NCBI GenBank assembly: GCA_002399445.1
Contig: DHDR01000021.1
Location: forward strand, 1-17,770
Origin: Ruminococcaceae bacterium UBA4871
GTDB taxonomy: Bacteria; Bacillota; Clostridia; Oscillospirales; Acutalibacteraceae
Reading direction: 5' to 3'
DNA length: 17,770 bases
Numbering within the stretch: the stretch's first letter is position 1; each line of letters opens with the position of its first letter. A model generated the notes under the pieces. It saw only the letters and a list, made by a program, of their open reading frames with translations. It ran no database searches and was not told where the DNA came from. Shown one piece after another: positions 8,163 to 15,324 of the stretch. The position numbers were made by a program, and so were the translations under genes.

Positions 8163-8647
8163 GCGTTGTCTTTCAGTTCATCCATGTCCGGCTCATATCC
8201 GTTGACTTCGGCCACTTTTGCCGCATAGTCATCGTATTCACCACCCACACACAGCAGTGCATGTAAAAGCGCTTCTGCGCCTATAACACCGTAACTGTCC
8301 TGCAGTGTTGCATCGTTGAGATCTGGAAAAACGGTAGACGTTACAGCCAAAGCTTCCATATATTTTTCTTGATCTGTCATCTGTGTATAATAAGTCTTTT
8401 TTGTTGGCAGCTTTACCATACGAGAACACTTTTCCCGCAGTTTTGCGATAGTGCCAGACGGCAGCGCCTTGATTTCCCATTCCACCGGCTTGCCCGTGCT
8501 GGGGTCCGTGATACGGTCAGTAGCTGCATACTTAACATTTTCCGGTAACTTTACATTACCCTTCATAAATGCAGCCATGCTGGCCACCTGCGCTGGCTTC
8601 GTAATTGTTTCGTTGGCAGAAACTGTAGTGTCAATATTTGCATCCAT
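8153..8647 (-). CDS. xkdN: Tail assembly chaperone, short form (XkdN-like)
   Basis: The protein binds the tape measure and tube subunits during tail assembly and is not expected in mature virions. The 164-residue short form begins with a flexible Thr-rich segment, then MAAFMKGNVKLPENVKYAATDRITDPSTGKPVEWEIKALPSGT in content, where the strand-rich N-terminal half and the WEIK..P segment are typical of XkdN. The helical second half includes TYYTQMTDQEKYMEALAVTSTVFPDL and LLHALLCVGGEYDDYAAKVAEVNG. It ends at TAA 8153 just after a slippery A AAA AAC, so a fraction of ribosomes should move into the -1 frame and make a longer form. The ribosome binding site GGGAGG lies eight bases before the ATG. 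Confidence 0.93.
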   Translation of the reverse strand: MDANIDTTVSANETITKPAQVASMAAFMKGNVKLPENVKYAATDRITDPSTGKPVEWEIKALPSGTIAKLREKCSRMVKLPTKKTYYTQMTDQEKYMEALAVTSTVFPDLNDATLQDSYGVIGAEALLHALLCVGGEYDDYAAKVAEVNGYEPDMDELKDNAKN

Positions 8648-8662
8648 ATTAAGTACCTCCCG

Positions 8663-9142
8663 TTAAGCAATTCCCATTGGTGTTTTGAATGTTTCCGGCA
8701 TCTGTACGCCTTCAAAAGTGAACGGTACCCCTTCATCCAGAAAGTTTTCTGAACTTGCATCAAACTGAGCAAAGACGATTTTATCCAAATTACATCCCTT
8801 TAGCACAACTGTTTGCCTGCCGACACTGGATGTCGGGTCCTCATTCGTAGTCTGAATATCAAAATAGAAGTCTTTGCCTGTATTGATGTACTCCAACATC
8901 AACGTGCGGAAAATAGATTCCACTGTATGAAGTGTCATGGTGCCGGTCCCTTTGCCGCCCACAGCTTTATTCCCCCGCGTAGTACGTCCCAGTATTGGGA
9001 CGGCTTTTTTTGTTTTTTCATAAGTAGCAGACAACTTAGTAGCATGAATAAAGTTGTATCGTTTTCCATTAATAGTTACATAGCACTCTGCCAGTGAAGA
9101 CGAAATAGCATCACTAGACTGGAAAAACGTAGAATTTGGCAT
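8663..9142 (-). CDS. xkdM: Tail tube protein (XkdM-like)
   Basis: This is the inner tail tube subunit (phage_tail_tube_2 / DUF2001 family), which stacks in hexameric rings inside the sheath. The 159-residue protein is beta-rich: ECYVTINGKRYNFIHATKLSATYEK, then KAVPILGRTTRGNKAVGGKGTGTMTLHTV, then YFDIQTTNEDPTSS, and the C-terminal strand VPFTFEGVQMPETF. The region with ILGR...GNK...GTGTMT is characteristic of this family. Gene order, sheath then tube then chaperone, is the PBSX order. The ribosome binding site GGGAGGG is seven bases before the ATG. Confidence 0.92.
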   Translation of the reverse strand: MPNSTFFQSSDAISSSLAECYVTINGKRYNFIHATKLSATYEKTKKAVPILGRTTRGNKAVGGKGTGTMTLHTVESIFRTLMLEYINTGKDFYFDIQTTNEDPTSSVGRQTVVLKGCNLDKIVFAQFDASSENFLDEGVPFTFEGVQMPETFKTPMGIA

Positions 9143-9156
9143 ATTTTATCCCTCCC

Positions 9157-10467
9157 TTAATTTACAATTACAGTCATATACATCTGTTCCATTGCTGCTA
9201 CAGGTGTAATGGTTTCAGACAGAACAACGCTCTTTTTGGTATCACCTTGTGTGACGGATATATTTGTAGGCTGAAAATCAGTAATCGCCCCCATTGATAC
9301 CAGCTGATTATTGTAGGTGATGACATCGCTGGAAAAGCTGGAACGGCCGGATGCATCGTTTGGAATTTTGTCCAGATACTTGTCACGGAAAAGTGACCCC
9401 ATATCATTTGCAATTTGATCCAGCACACGGACAACCTGATTATTTTGAAAAGATGTACCCTTATCAGGCGTCAAGGTAATAAGGGTATTAATATCTGTCA
9501 AAATATACAAATTGCCATTTATACGATGCAGCATCAGTTTTCCGGCCCAAATCCCACTTTCAAGATCCTGCTGGGTATAATCGGCACTGACGGTATATTC
9601 CCCGTTATATTCTTTGTTTCCGCAGGTGCTGCTGATAGAGCACGCCGCTTCAAGTCCAGAAAGCCAATATACAAGGCCATAATCTGGCTCACCATCTCCA
9701 ATGCAGGCATTTTCCACACTGATAACGCCTTCATAATCTGCGGAACTGACACGATATCCCACCATCTGAAACTTTACGCCGACGGTATCCCGCATGCGCT
9801 GTACAAAAGATTCAAATAGTTTTTCTGTATCCGAATCATCAGTTGGGCATCCAAGAATATGAAAATTATAGGACTCAATTTTGTTGAGAAAATTCTGATA
9901 ATCATTACCGGTAATGGTACCATTAGTACCACCTGAAAGGGGAGTACCGGCCGTTGCTGCAAGGGTGGCATCATCTTTCCATATCACAAAATCGTTGTCC
10001 TGCAGGGCAGCCGCATTCGCTACTGCTGTCTGCTTTTCAACCGCCACACCTGCTAAAATCGTGCTGACATCAAACTTTGTTGTATCGTCCACATTCACCT
10101 GAATCATAATTTGAATATCATTCCCACGGGTACCGCCGTATTTAGCGGTTGCAAATGTGTTCTGCGCTTTTGCAGCTACCCCCAGTTTAAAAGCAAGCAG
10201 TTTCGTCGCGTGGTGAAAAATCTCCCGAATAGGAAGGAGCTCCACAGCATTGTAATCATATCCAAAGATAGACTTTGCATGCCGGGAAAAGTCATCCGCT
10301 GTTACTGAAAAGACTTCTCCGTCTGGTCCCCAATCAAGCTGCAGCGGCATCGCCACAATCCCGCGGTCGGACAGCATGGTCGATGCCTGTGCCGCAGATA
10401 CAAAATTGATATAGGCTCCGGGAAGCACTTTATCCTGTGCTGTAAATGTACCGCCTCCAAGTGCCAT
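9157..10467 (-). CDS. xkdK: Tail sheath protein (XkdK-like), contractile tail
   Basis: The sheath surrounds the tail tube and contracts to drive it into the cell. Its presence makes this phage a myovirus. The 436-residue protein has the family start ALGGGTFTAQDKVLPGAYINFVS, where the sequence PGAYINF precedes the N-terminal donor strand. Subtilisin-like domain features follow (GPDGEVFSVTADDF, then ESYNFHILGCPTDD). The insertion domain contains VGVKFQMVGYRVSSADYEGVISVENAC. The C-terminal portion has RVLDQIANDMGSLFRDKYLDKIPND and ends with ETITPVAAMEQMYMTVIVN, the usual C-terminal arm for strand exchange between subunits. Length is normal for the XkdK type. An AAAGGAG site lies ten bases upstream of the ATG. 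Confidence 0.95.
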   Translation of the reverse strand: MALGGGTFTAQDKVLPGAYINFVSAAQASTMLSDRGIVAMPLQLDWGPDGEVFSVTADDFSRHAKSIFGYDYNAVELLPIREIFHHATKLLAFKLGVAAKAQNTFATAKYGGTRGNDIQIMIQVNVDDTTKFDVSTILAGVAVEKQTAVANAAALQDNDFVIWKDDATLAATAGTPLSGGTNGTITGNDYQNFLNKIESYNFHILGCPTDDSDTEKLFESFVQRMRDTVGVKFQMVGYRVSSADYEGVISVENACIGDGEPDYGLVYWLSGLEAACSISSTCGNKEYNGEYTVSADYTQQDLESGIWAGKLMLHRINGNLYILTDINTLITLTPDKGTSFQNNQVVRVLDQIANDMGSLFRDKYLDKIPNDASGRSSFSSDVITYNNQLVSMGAITDFQPTNISVTQGDTKKSVVLSETITPVAAMEQMYMTVIVN

Positions 10468-10652
10468 TATTGAATCACTCCTTTCAGGTATTTGTCTAAG
10501 GCCGCCTGCACTTGTTCGTGCGTATAGGTTTGACCATCTTGCAACAATGCAGCCAGCAAATCGTGTCGGCTGGCATACCGCTTTGCAGACAGCAATTGCT
10601 TTTTGGTGTAGGCTGCTGCAGACTGGACCGTTGTATTAGTTGTATCGGCCAT
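10467..10652 (-). CDS. Small protein before the tail sheath gene, function unknown
   Basis: This is a 61-residue protein that starts MADTTNTTVQSAAAYTKKQLLSAKRYASRHDLLAALLQDGQTYTHEQVQAALDKYLKGVIQ in content: a short flexible Thr-rich start, then KKQLLSAKRYASRHDLLAALL, a turn with DGQTYT, and a final amphipathic helix. I recognise the type as a short protein often found between the tail terminator and sheath genes of clostridial myophages, but no function is known to me. I chose ATG at 10652, with AAAGGAG nine bases upstream, over GTG at 10661. Its stop shares bases with the sheath start (TAATG). Confidence 0.72.
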   Translation of the reverse strand: MADTTNTTVQSAAAYTKKQLLSAKRYASRHDLLAALLQDGQTYTHEQVQAALDKYLKGVIQ

Positions 10653-10657
10653 AAAAA

Positions 10658-11080
10658 TCACTCCTTTACTTCCTGATCTTGCGTAAGATTTTCCATCATT
10701 TGAGGCGTTTCCTCAGATGGGCGCAAAATCACATTGTAATTTACAAACAAGTGCAAATTTCCGTTCTGCACCGCATACTTGATATTTGAGCCGCGGATTT
10801 TCTGGCCCGATTGCAGTGTCAGCACCCGTAGAATGGGGACGAGCTGCTCTGCCAAATCATACAGGCTGTTCCTTCCCTCATCATTAGCGGGAAAATACTG
10901 CAAATCAAATGGCTGCATACGCATCTCCTGCCCCATAATTTGAGGAACAGTATCCAGTTCTAAAGGCTGTACAAAAAAGCAGGGCGGGTTAAATTCCTGC
11001 TCTGCTTCGCTGTCGTAAAATGCTACATTTTTGACCGTCGCCGCTGCGGCGGAAATACCCTGTATAATATCATTTACCAT
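10658..11080 (-). CDS. Tail terminator protein (DUF6838-like)
   Basis: This is a 140-residue protein in the slot of the tail terminator, which caps the tail tube and attaches the tail to the neck. The opening MVNDIIQGISAAAA, then FYDSEAEQEFNPPCFFVQPLE, then FDLQYFPANDEGRNSLYDLAEQLVPIL, and a final strand LHLFVNYNVIL are the marks of this family in PBSX-like and clostridial myophages. The fold is alpha-beta with one helix facing a sheet. It overlaps the previous gene by 11 bases. Its last codons contain AAAGGAG, the ribosome binding site of the next gene. Confidence 0.8.
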   Translation of the reverse strand: MVNDIIQGISAAAATVKNVAFYDSEAEQEFNPPCFFVQPLELDTVPQIMGQEMRMQPFDLQYFPANDEGRNSLYDLAEQLVPILRVLTLQSGQKIRGSNIKYAVQNGNLHLFVNYNVILRPSEETPQMMENLTQDQEVKE

Positions 11081-11624
11081 CTAGCATCTGCTCCATATAT
11101 TTCGCCAGTGCGTGTTCAATCTTCGCTTCCATGCCGTTTTGCACCTCGTTTGCGGAAATGGTCATCATAAATTTGCCGGGCACCCACGATTTTTTCAGCC
11201 GTTTTCCAATGGCAGGCACAAATCGTCCTGGCTCTTGCCGATGTCCGTATTCCACATATGCCGCATACAGTACGCTGTTTGATACCTCAACTACATAAGT
11301 ATCTCCCTCTTTGCGTACAGCGGATGCGGCCCATCCTCGTCTTAACGTACCACCATGATGTAAGGTAAAAGTGTATTTTTTTCCCTTAACCGTATGAAAT
11401 TTTTTCTTTCCGTCTTTCGTACGGTATTGTACAGTACGCGCTTTTCCCCGCTCTGTTTGTGTGACGGACTGGCCAACCGGCGTCCGTTTGATGCACTTAC
11501 GCAGCAGTTCTGCCGCTAACTGCTGTGATATATCCCGACAAAATTCATCCAAGTCGGAAGCCATCTTTTGAAACCGTTGCGCAAATTCCTCAAACTCGTG
11601 GAAATCGAATTCAACGTCGCTCAT
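11070..11624 (-). CDS. HK97 gp10-like neck/tail completion protein
   Basis: This is a neck component between head closure protein and tail terminator. Its N-terminal helix region (FHEFEEFAQRFQKMASDLDEFCRDISQQLAAELLRKCIKRTPV) followed by GGTLRRGW and by SVLYAAYVEYGHRQEPGRFVP is the standard layout of the HK97 gp10 family: helices, TPV, G.LR..W, Y..YVE.GH. At 184 residues it is longer than the 110-150 typical of compact members. The extra length is a basic segment at about residues 51-88 containing TKDGKKKFHTVKGKKYTF. I chose ATG at 11624 over GTG at 11633, since AGGTGG is seven bases upstream. The start shares one base with the previous stop (TAATG). Confidence 0.85.
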   Translation of the reverse strand: MSDVEFDFHEFEEFAQRFQKMASDLDEFCRDISQQLAAELLRKCIKRTPVGQSVTQTERGKARTVQYRTKDGKKKFHTVKGKKYTFTLHHGGTLRRGWAASAVRKEGDTYVVEVSNSVLYAAYVEYGHRQEPGRFVPAIGKRLKKSWVPGKFMMTISANEVQNGMEAKIEHALAKYMEQMLDGK

Positions 11625-11989
11625 TATGCCCACCTACGAAACAATTTCAGCGTAATTTCCGTGTGACTCTCATATACGGCAGGCTGCCCGCTTTGACTGT
11701 AGGCTGTAGTCTGGCCGTTCTGTGTCACAACCAATTTACTGCCCGGTTTAATTTCAACGTCCGGCGGAAGAAACAGTTTCGTAACCTGTGTCAGGGCCGC
11801 CCCGCCGCCGTCCGCACTGTCTGCAGCGGGAATTGACCCATAGGACAGGCGGCACGGCTGGTCGGTTAGCACTGTTACCTCTTTGTAGCGTGTGATTGCA
11901 CCATCAAGGTATTTTTGATACTCTACTACATCGCACCTTCCGGTATACAGCGTCCCCAACGCTGCCCGGACCGTATCCATCATGCTCAT
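11624..11989 (-). CDS. Head closure protein, SPP1 gp16-like / YqbH-type
   Basis: This is a 121-residue protein of the neck that closes the head and joins the connector to the tail. It is beta-rich: GRCDVVEYQKYLDGAITRYKEVTVLTDQPCRLSY, then LFLPPDVEIKPGSKLVVTQNGQTTAYSQSGQPAVYESHTEITL. The pattern of a first strand pair, a C-R-L-S-Y turn, then an L-P-x-x-x-x-I-x-x-G-S-K-L-x-V strand is typical of minor capsid and head-closure proteins in this slot. The start is uncertain: GTG at 11998, ATG at 11989 and an ATG pair at 11983 are in frame, none with a strong ribosome binding site. ATG at 11989 lies next to the previous stop and suits coupling. A stretch SADGGGAALTQ appears to be a flexible loop. 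Confidence 0.72.
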   Translation of the reverse strand: MSMMDTVRAALGTLYTGRCDVVEYQKYLDGAITRYKEVTVLTDQPCRLSYGSIPAADSADGGGAALTQVTKLFLPPDVEIKPGSKLVVTQNGQTTAYSQSGQPAVYESHTEITLKLFRRWA

Positions 11990-11991
11990 AT

Positions 11992-12375
11992 TTACCACAC
12001 CAGCTTTCTGTATTTTGCAAATTCGCTTTCTCCGGCATTTTGCAGGGTTGCAATGGCTGCTGCCATACGCTGCGTAAGACTGCTTCCAATGGAAAGCTGT
12101 ACAGTGGTGTCGCCCTCTTTGATAGACTGCACCGCCGCCTGCGTGGTTTCATCGCTCAGCTTTCCTGTACTGTACTTCGCCTGCAAAAATTCCCCGCAGG
12201 CACGGTCCACTTGTGCATAATGCAGACCGTCTGGCACCGTGTCCAGATTGCAGGCATTGCAAATATCCTGCGCCGCCCGGTCAATGCAGTAGGACAGTGC
12301 CCATCCATCTTCCGGCTGGACCTCATAACCAAATATCGCAAGGCGGGACTTTACATCATCCAGCACGGCGGTCAT
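11992..12375 (-). CDS. Head-tail connector, phage gp6/gp15-like (YqbG-type)
   Basis: This adaptor sits beneath the portal ring and prepares the head for the tail. The 127-residue protein is largely helical: VLDDVKSRLAIFGYEVQPEDGWALSYCIDRAAQDICNACNL is the classic start of the family, with one helix packing under the portal and a conserved pair D...A...I.N.CN. It ends with helices in the segment GSSLTQRMAAAIATLQNAGESEFAKYRKLVW. Length fits the roughly 100-130 residues of the family. It overlaps the previous gene by four bases and its stop is followed within a few bases by the next start, so translation is probably coupled. The position, first in the neck cluster, is the expected one. Confidence 0.8.
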   Translation of the reverse strand: MTAVLDDVKSRLAIFGYEVQPEDGWALSYCIDRAAQDICNACNLDTVPDGLHYAQVDRACGEFLQAKYSTGKLSDETTQAAVQSIKEGDTTVQLSIGSSLTQRMAAAIATLQNAGESEFAKYRKLVW

Positions 12376-12605
12376 TTTGCTGCCGCCTTTTTGCCGGTAT
12401 CAGTAGGTTCGGCAGGCTGCCTCGGTTCTACCGGGGGTACCGGTTCTGGTGTTTCTGCCAGCGGAGTAGTTTCCTCTACCGTATAACCATGCTCACGAAA
12501 CCACGCCAAGCGCGTTGGGTTATCACTTTCCCCCACGCCTGCAGCAAACGGCACACCAGCTGAAACACCTGTATACTGCTTATTTGGTGCATAAATCTTT
12601 GCCAT
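12372..12605 (-). CDS. Small head-region protein with a proline-rich tail, function unknown
   Basis: This is a 77-residue protein between capsid and connector genes. The first half (MAKIYAPNKQYTGVSAGVPFAAGVGESDNPTRLAWFREHGYTVEE) is a compact fold of the type often found at this position in Bacillota phages: a strand-rich start, then NPTRLAWFREHGYTVE, which looks like a short helix-turn unit. The second half is a flexible Pro-Glu-Thr tail ending in Lys-Lys-Ala-Ala-Ala-Lys. I chose ATG at 12605 rather than TTG at 12611, because AAGGAG sits nine bases before the ATG and only three before the TTG. The gene stop overlaps the next start (ATGA). It could be a head decoration or a completion protein; I cannot decide from sequence. 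Confidence 0.75.
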   Translation of the reverse strand: MAKIYAPNKQYTGVSAGVPFAAGVGESDNPTRLAWFREHGYTVEETTPLAETPEPVPPVEPRQPAEPTDTGKKAAAK

Positions 12606-12618
12606 TGTCAACCACTCC

Positions 12619-13587
12619 TTACTGTACTTTAATGTTGCGCATAACGGCAGCCGCCTTGGTTGCTTTTAAGACAACAGCCGCCACCAGTTCGACTTCACCG
12701 GTCTTTACCGCACCACTGGTTTTGTAGTCCGGCAGCCACTGCTTAACTGGCAGTGCACCCGCTGGAGAAACTGCATGGAAACCGTCAAGGCCAAAGCGTG
12801 CAGCATATAGAGATGTGCAGCCCTGGTCTGTACCATCCGCTGTCTTTACTGGTACCACATCAATGTTGCTTCCGGGCTTTGCACCAAAGTTTACCAGCGG
12901 AATCCCGGCATAGCTTTCAATCTGCTGGCCGAGGTCATTCTTGGTGGTCTGGTACATAGCTGCACGGCGGGCGCAAGCGCGGATTTTTGCAATTAGTTTG
13001 AGATTGCCACCGATGAAAGACGGCGTACCGTCAAGGCCCATCAGGAATTCATCCAGTGCATCCAGAAAGTATTTATAATTCTTATCAATCATATCCGAAG
13101 TGGACAGGTCGATAATTGTACTGGGCGTGTATTCCGTACTGGACCCTGCAACCGCTTTTTCCAAGCCATCAAAGGTATTTGCATTGGTTGCAGAATCACC
13201 GTTGATGACAGTATCATTGAATAGTGCACTTGCCGCCTTGATTTTCTGCTGCATCTGGAGCGTGACCTCATTTGTGATACCACCCATATCCGCAATGACG
13301 CGGTCAATCTGGAAGCTGCCGCCGAAAATCTTGAGGTCAACGGATTGCCGGTCTTTGGTAACTTCCTGCGGTGCGTATTCATGGTTGACTTCACGGAATT
13401 CAGCAGTCGGCTGAGTCGTCAAGCGGGTATAACTGTAGGTCATGGTCGCGCCGCCGCCCTGCGGGGAAACGCAGTCATCAAAGGTCAGGTTGTTCATAAG
13501 GAAATTGCTCTTACGGAATTCGTCAATGACGAATGGCGACAGTTTATCCTGTGTGTTTTTCTTTGCTTCTTCAAGTGTTACGGGCAT
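12619..13587 (-). CDS. Major capsid protein (HK97-fold type)
   Basis: This 322-residue protein sits directly after the scaffold gene, has a good ribosome binding site (AAAGGATGAT), and has the composition of a shell protein. The N-terminus PVTLEEAKKNTQDKLSPFVIDEFRKSNFLMNNLTFDD resembles the N-arm of scaffold-dependent capsid proteins of Bacillota phages. The middle contains FGGSFQIDRVIADMGG, an E-loop-like stretch, and FNDTVINGDSATNANTFDGLEKAV, a recognisable capsid signature (small oligomer, GD...F.GL). The last 80 residues hold SLYAARFGLDGFHAV and a hydrophobic beta strand near VELVAAVVLKATKAAAVMRNIKV, the usual end of the A and P domains. There is no delta domain or protease gene, so the protein is probably used unprocessed. 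The exact capsid family was not resolved by eye. Confidence 0.88.
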   Translation of the reverse strand: MPVTLEEAKKNTQDKLSPFVIDEFRKSNFLMNNLTFDDCVSPQGGGATMTYSYTRLTTQPTAEFREVNHEYAPQEVTKDRQSVDLKIFGGSFQIDRVIADMGGITNEVTLQMQQKIKAASALFNDTVINGDSATNANTFDGLEKAVAGSSTEYTPSTIIDLSTSDMIDKNYKYFLDALDEFLMGLDGTPSFIGGNLKLIAKIRACARRAAMYQTTKNDLGQQIESYAGIPLVNFGAKPGSNIDVVPVKTADGTDQGCTSLYAARFGLDGFHAVSPAGALPVKQWLPDYKTSGAVKTGEVELVAAVVLKATKAAAVMRNIKVQ

Positions 13588-13601
13588 ATTTCATCATCCT
13601 T

Positions 13602-14222
13602 TCAGTTTGTGCCCTCAGCGCTCTGCTGGGCGCTGAGGGACATTTCAATTGCTTCAGCCATTGTTTTCGGCTGTTCGTCACTGTCCTGCGGTAAGCCATC
13701 CCTGTTCTCTGCAGGCTTAAAGCCCTTAAAAGTAGGCTTTGCGTCTCCTGCTCTGAACAGCATCTTGCTATCCTCAGCTTTTTGCAGCTTCTGAATTTGG
13801 TCGGACAGACCTTTCAGGCTGCCGTCCTCTGCAAATTCTGCCTTCTCCGGGTCAAGCCCATTCTGCTTCAGTAAAAATGACACGGCCGGAACATTAATAG
13901 CGCCTGCTTTTGCAAGTGCCAGCTGAACTGCGCTGTCTACTTTCTGCTCTTTAAGCTGCTTTTCATAGTTGGATTTGTTGGTAGCGTTCTGTGTCTGCAG
14001 GTCAGTAATGGTCTGCTGCAGCTTCTCCGGATCTGCTTTCTTAAGCTGCTCAATCTGGGTATCACGGGTAGCAACGTCCTTTTCCAACTGCTTTTTGGTG
14101 GCATCCAGTGTGTCATAATCGGACTTTTTGACATACTCTTTCAGCTCTTTAGCGGACTCGGCAGCAACTTTATCGGCTGCCGCATCATCAAGGCCAAGTG
14201 TTTTTAACTGTTCTTTTGTCAT
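13602..14222 (-). CDS. Capsid scaffold protein, phage GP20-like family
   Basis: Scaffold proteins guide capsid protein into a procapsid of the right size and leave before DNA fills the head. This 206-residue protein has the expected build. Its N-terminus is MTKEQLKTLGLDDAAADKVAAES, followed by a long charged coiled coil at about residues 25-95 rich in Lys, Glu and Gln. A small segment then reads VQLALAKAGAINVPAVSFLL, which is characteristic of the family, and the C-terminal tail is charged and flexible. Cys is absent, which also fits. The ribosome binding site AGGAGG lies six bases before the ATG, one of the best in the window, as expected for a highly expressed gene. It is the first gene after the terminator and is followed by the capsid gene after 14 bases. 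No protease domain is fused to it. Confidence 0.9.
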   Translation of the reverse strand: MTKEQLKTLGLDDAAADKVAAESAKELKEYVKKSDYDTLDATKKQLEKDVATRDTQIEQLKKADPEKLQQTITDLQTQNATNKSNYEKQLKEQKVDSAVQLALAKAGAINVPAVSFLLKQNGLDPEKAEFAEDGSLKGLSDQIQKLQKAEDSKMLFRAGDAKPTFKGFKPAENRDGLPQDSDEQPKTMAEAIEMSLSAQQSAEGTN

Positions 14223-14247
14223 TGGTTACCTCCTGATTTTAAGTATG

Positions 14248-14272
14248 AAAAAAGGCAGCCATATGGCTGCCT
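14248..14272 (-). terminator. Intrinsic terminator between the minor head and scaffold genes
   Basis: On the minus strand a perfect 20-base palindrome (AGGCAGCCAT/ATGGCTGCCT, 14253-14272) forms an 8-bp GC-rich stem closing a 4-base loop. It is followed directly by TTTTTT (14253-14248). It starts about 27 bases after the stop of the minor head gene and ends 26 bases before the scaffold ATG. No T-run follows the stem on the plus strand, so it is directional with the operon. A perfect 20-base palindrome plus a U-tract is very unlikely by chance in a window this size. It should partly stop transcription or act as an antiterminated or processing site. Confidence 0.85.
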
Positions 14273-14298
14273 GCTTCTGATTTATGAGAAATTAAAGC

Positions 14299-15324
14299 CT
14301 ATGCATGCTGTTTTGCCCATTCGTTATAGGTCATATCTTCCGGCACATAGTAGGTCTTGCCATCCTCCCCGCGTGCAGCACGCTGTCCTGATGTCTCAAA
14401 ATCAACAACCGGCGCTTTACAGCAGCGGCAGTTTGCATGAAACAGCGGTGCATTAACACCTGGTTCTTCTTCTGAAAGTGGGAACTGCTGACCGTCCATA
14501 TCACCACAGATAGGACAAGTATGGCTGTCCAGTGCAGCGACAACCTCATACTTCTTGACGCCCAACGCTTTGAAATTATCGGACTGCGCTTGATTGGCAA
14601 AATGCGCAGATTCAGTTTGTACCAGCGTCTGCGCCCGGTGCTCAGACACACCAAAGCGGTCGGACAGGTGCTTTGTCAACTTGTCTGGTGGATCGCCGCG
14701 GATGATGCTCTGCGTCAGCCCTGCATCCAGTTCCTGCACCAGCTGTGCACAGTTCTTCCAGATGCGTTCGCTGAAATCAGAACCATCTGCCGCCCAAGGC
14801 TTTGACAGTACTTTGTTAACCTGTACCGTGTCAATTTTTGCAAACGGTGCACCATGGCCAACACCCTTTTGTACTTCATAGGCTGTATGAAAGTAGGTGT
14901 CCATGTAAATTCTTTGAAGCAAGGTATGCATTCCATCTTCAAGACTTCCCGAAGCTTCATACGCATGTTGAAAGCACTGCAGCTTCAATGCTTCATAGTG
15001 GCTAATATGGACCCGGGAAGAAGCGTTAATAAGCTGCTTTTTCCAGTCGGCATCAATACCGTTTTTCTGCCCGTGCTTGATATACTCCTCAACGGTCCAG
15101 TGGAATTCCTCCAGTTCGTCTTTTTGCAGCATCCGGCGTGCCTGAAACATGGAAATGCCATTGTTATCAGCAAATTTAGCATACCAGCGTTCAATGTCCG
15201 CCTGCATGGAGCGCGCTGCTTTTTTATATGCTGCGGCAACGTCTACGCCATAGATATCCGCCTTGTGCATTTCTGCATCCATAAGAGCCGCCATGCGCTT
15301 GGCCCAATATTCAGCGTTTCGCAT
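14299..15324 (-). CDS. Minor head protein, SPP1 gp7 / Mu F-like
   Basis: This is a head morphogenesis protein that binds the portal and is packaged in few copies in the procapsid; in SPP1, gp7 affects DNA ejection. The N-terminus MRNAEYWAKRM is typical of the clostridial and bacillar versions. The C-terminal Mu F-like domain spans about residues 200-310: RAQTLVQTESAH, then ALDSHTCPICGDMDGQQF with C270 and C273, and a second cluster PLFHANCRCC with H296, C299, C301 and C302. The pattern CxxC...HxxCxC suggests a bound metal ion. Two starts are possible, ATG at 15330 and ATG at 15324. I chose 15324 (341 residues) because GGTG lies at better spacing and the family usually begins at this point. 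It overlaps the end of the preceding gene. A terminator follows the stop codon. Confidence 0.88.
   Translation of the reverse strand: MRNAEYWAKRMAALMDAEMHKADIYGVDVAAAYKKAARSMQADIERWYAKFADNNGISMFQARRMLQKDELEEFHWTVEEYIKHGQKNGIDADWKKQLINASSRVHISHYEALKLQCFQHAYEASGSLEDGMHTLLQRIYMDTYFHTAYEVQKGVGHGAPFAKIDTVQVNKVLSKPWAADGSDFSERIWKNCAQLVQELDAGLTQSIIRGDPPDKLTKHLSDRFGVSEHRAQTLVQTESAHFANQAQSDNFKALGVKKYEVVAALDSHTCPICGDMDGQQFPLSEEEPGVNAPLFHANCRCCKAPVVDFETSGQRAARGEDGKTYYVPEDMTYNEWAKQHA

Noticed and set aside
9903..9916. Perfect 14-base palindrome CATTACCGGTAATG in the sheath gene
   Set aside because: About one such palindrome is expected by chance in a window of this size, there is no T-run, and it is within coding sequence.
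11896..12486. Open frame of 196 codons on the plus strand opposite neck genes
   Set aside because: It runs across three tightly packed, recognised minus-strand genes and the translation has no family features.
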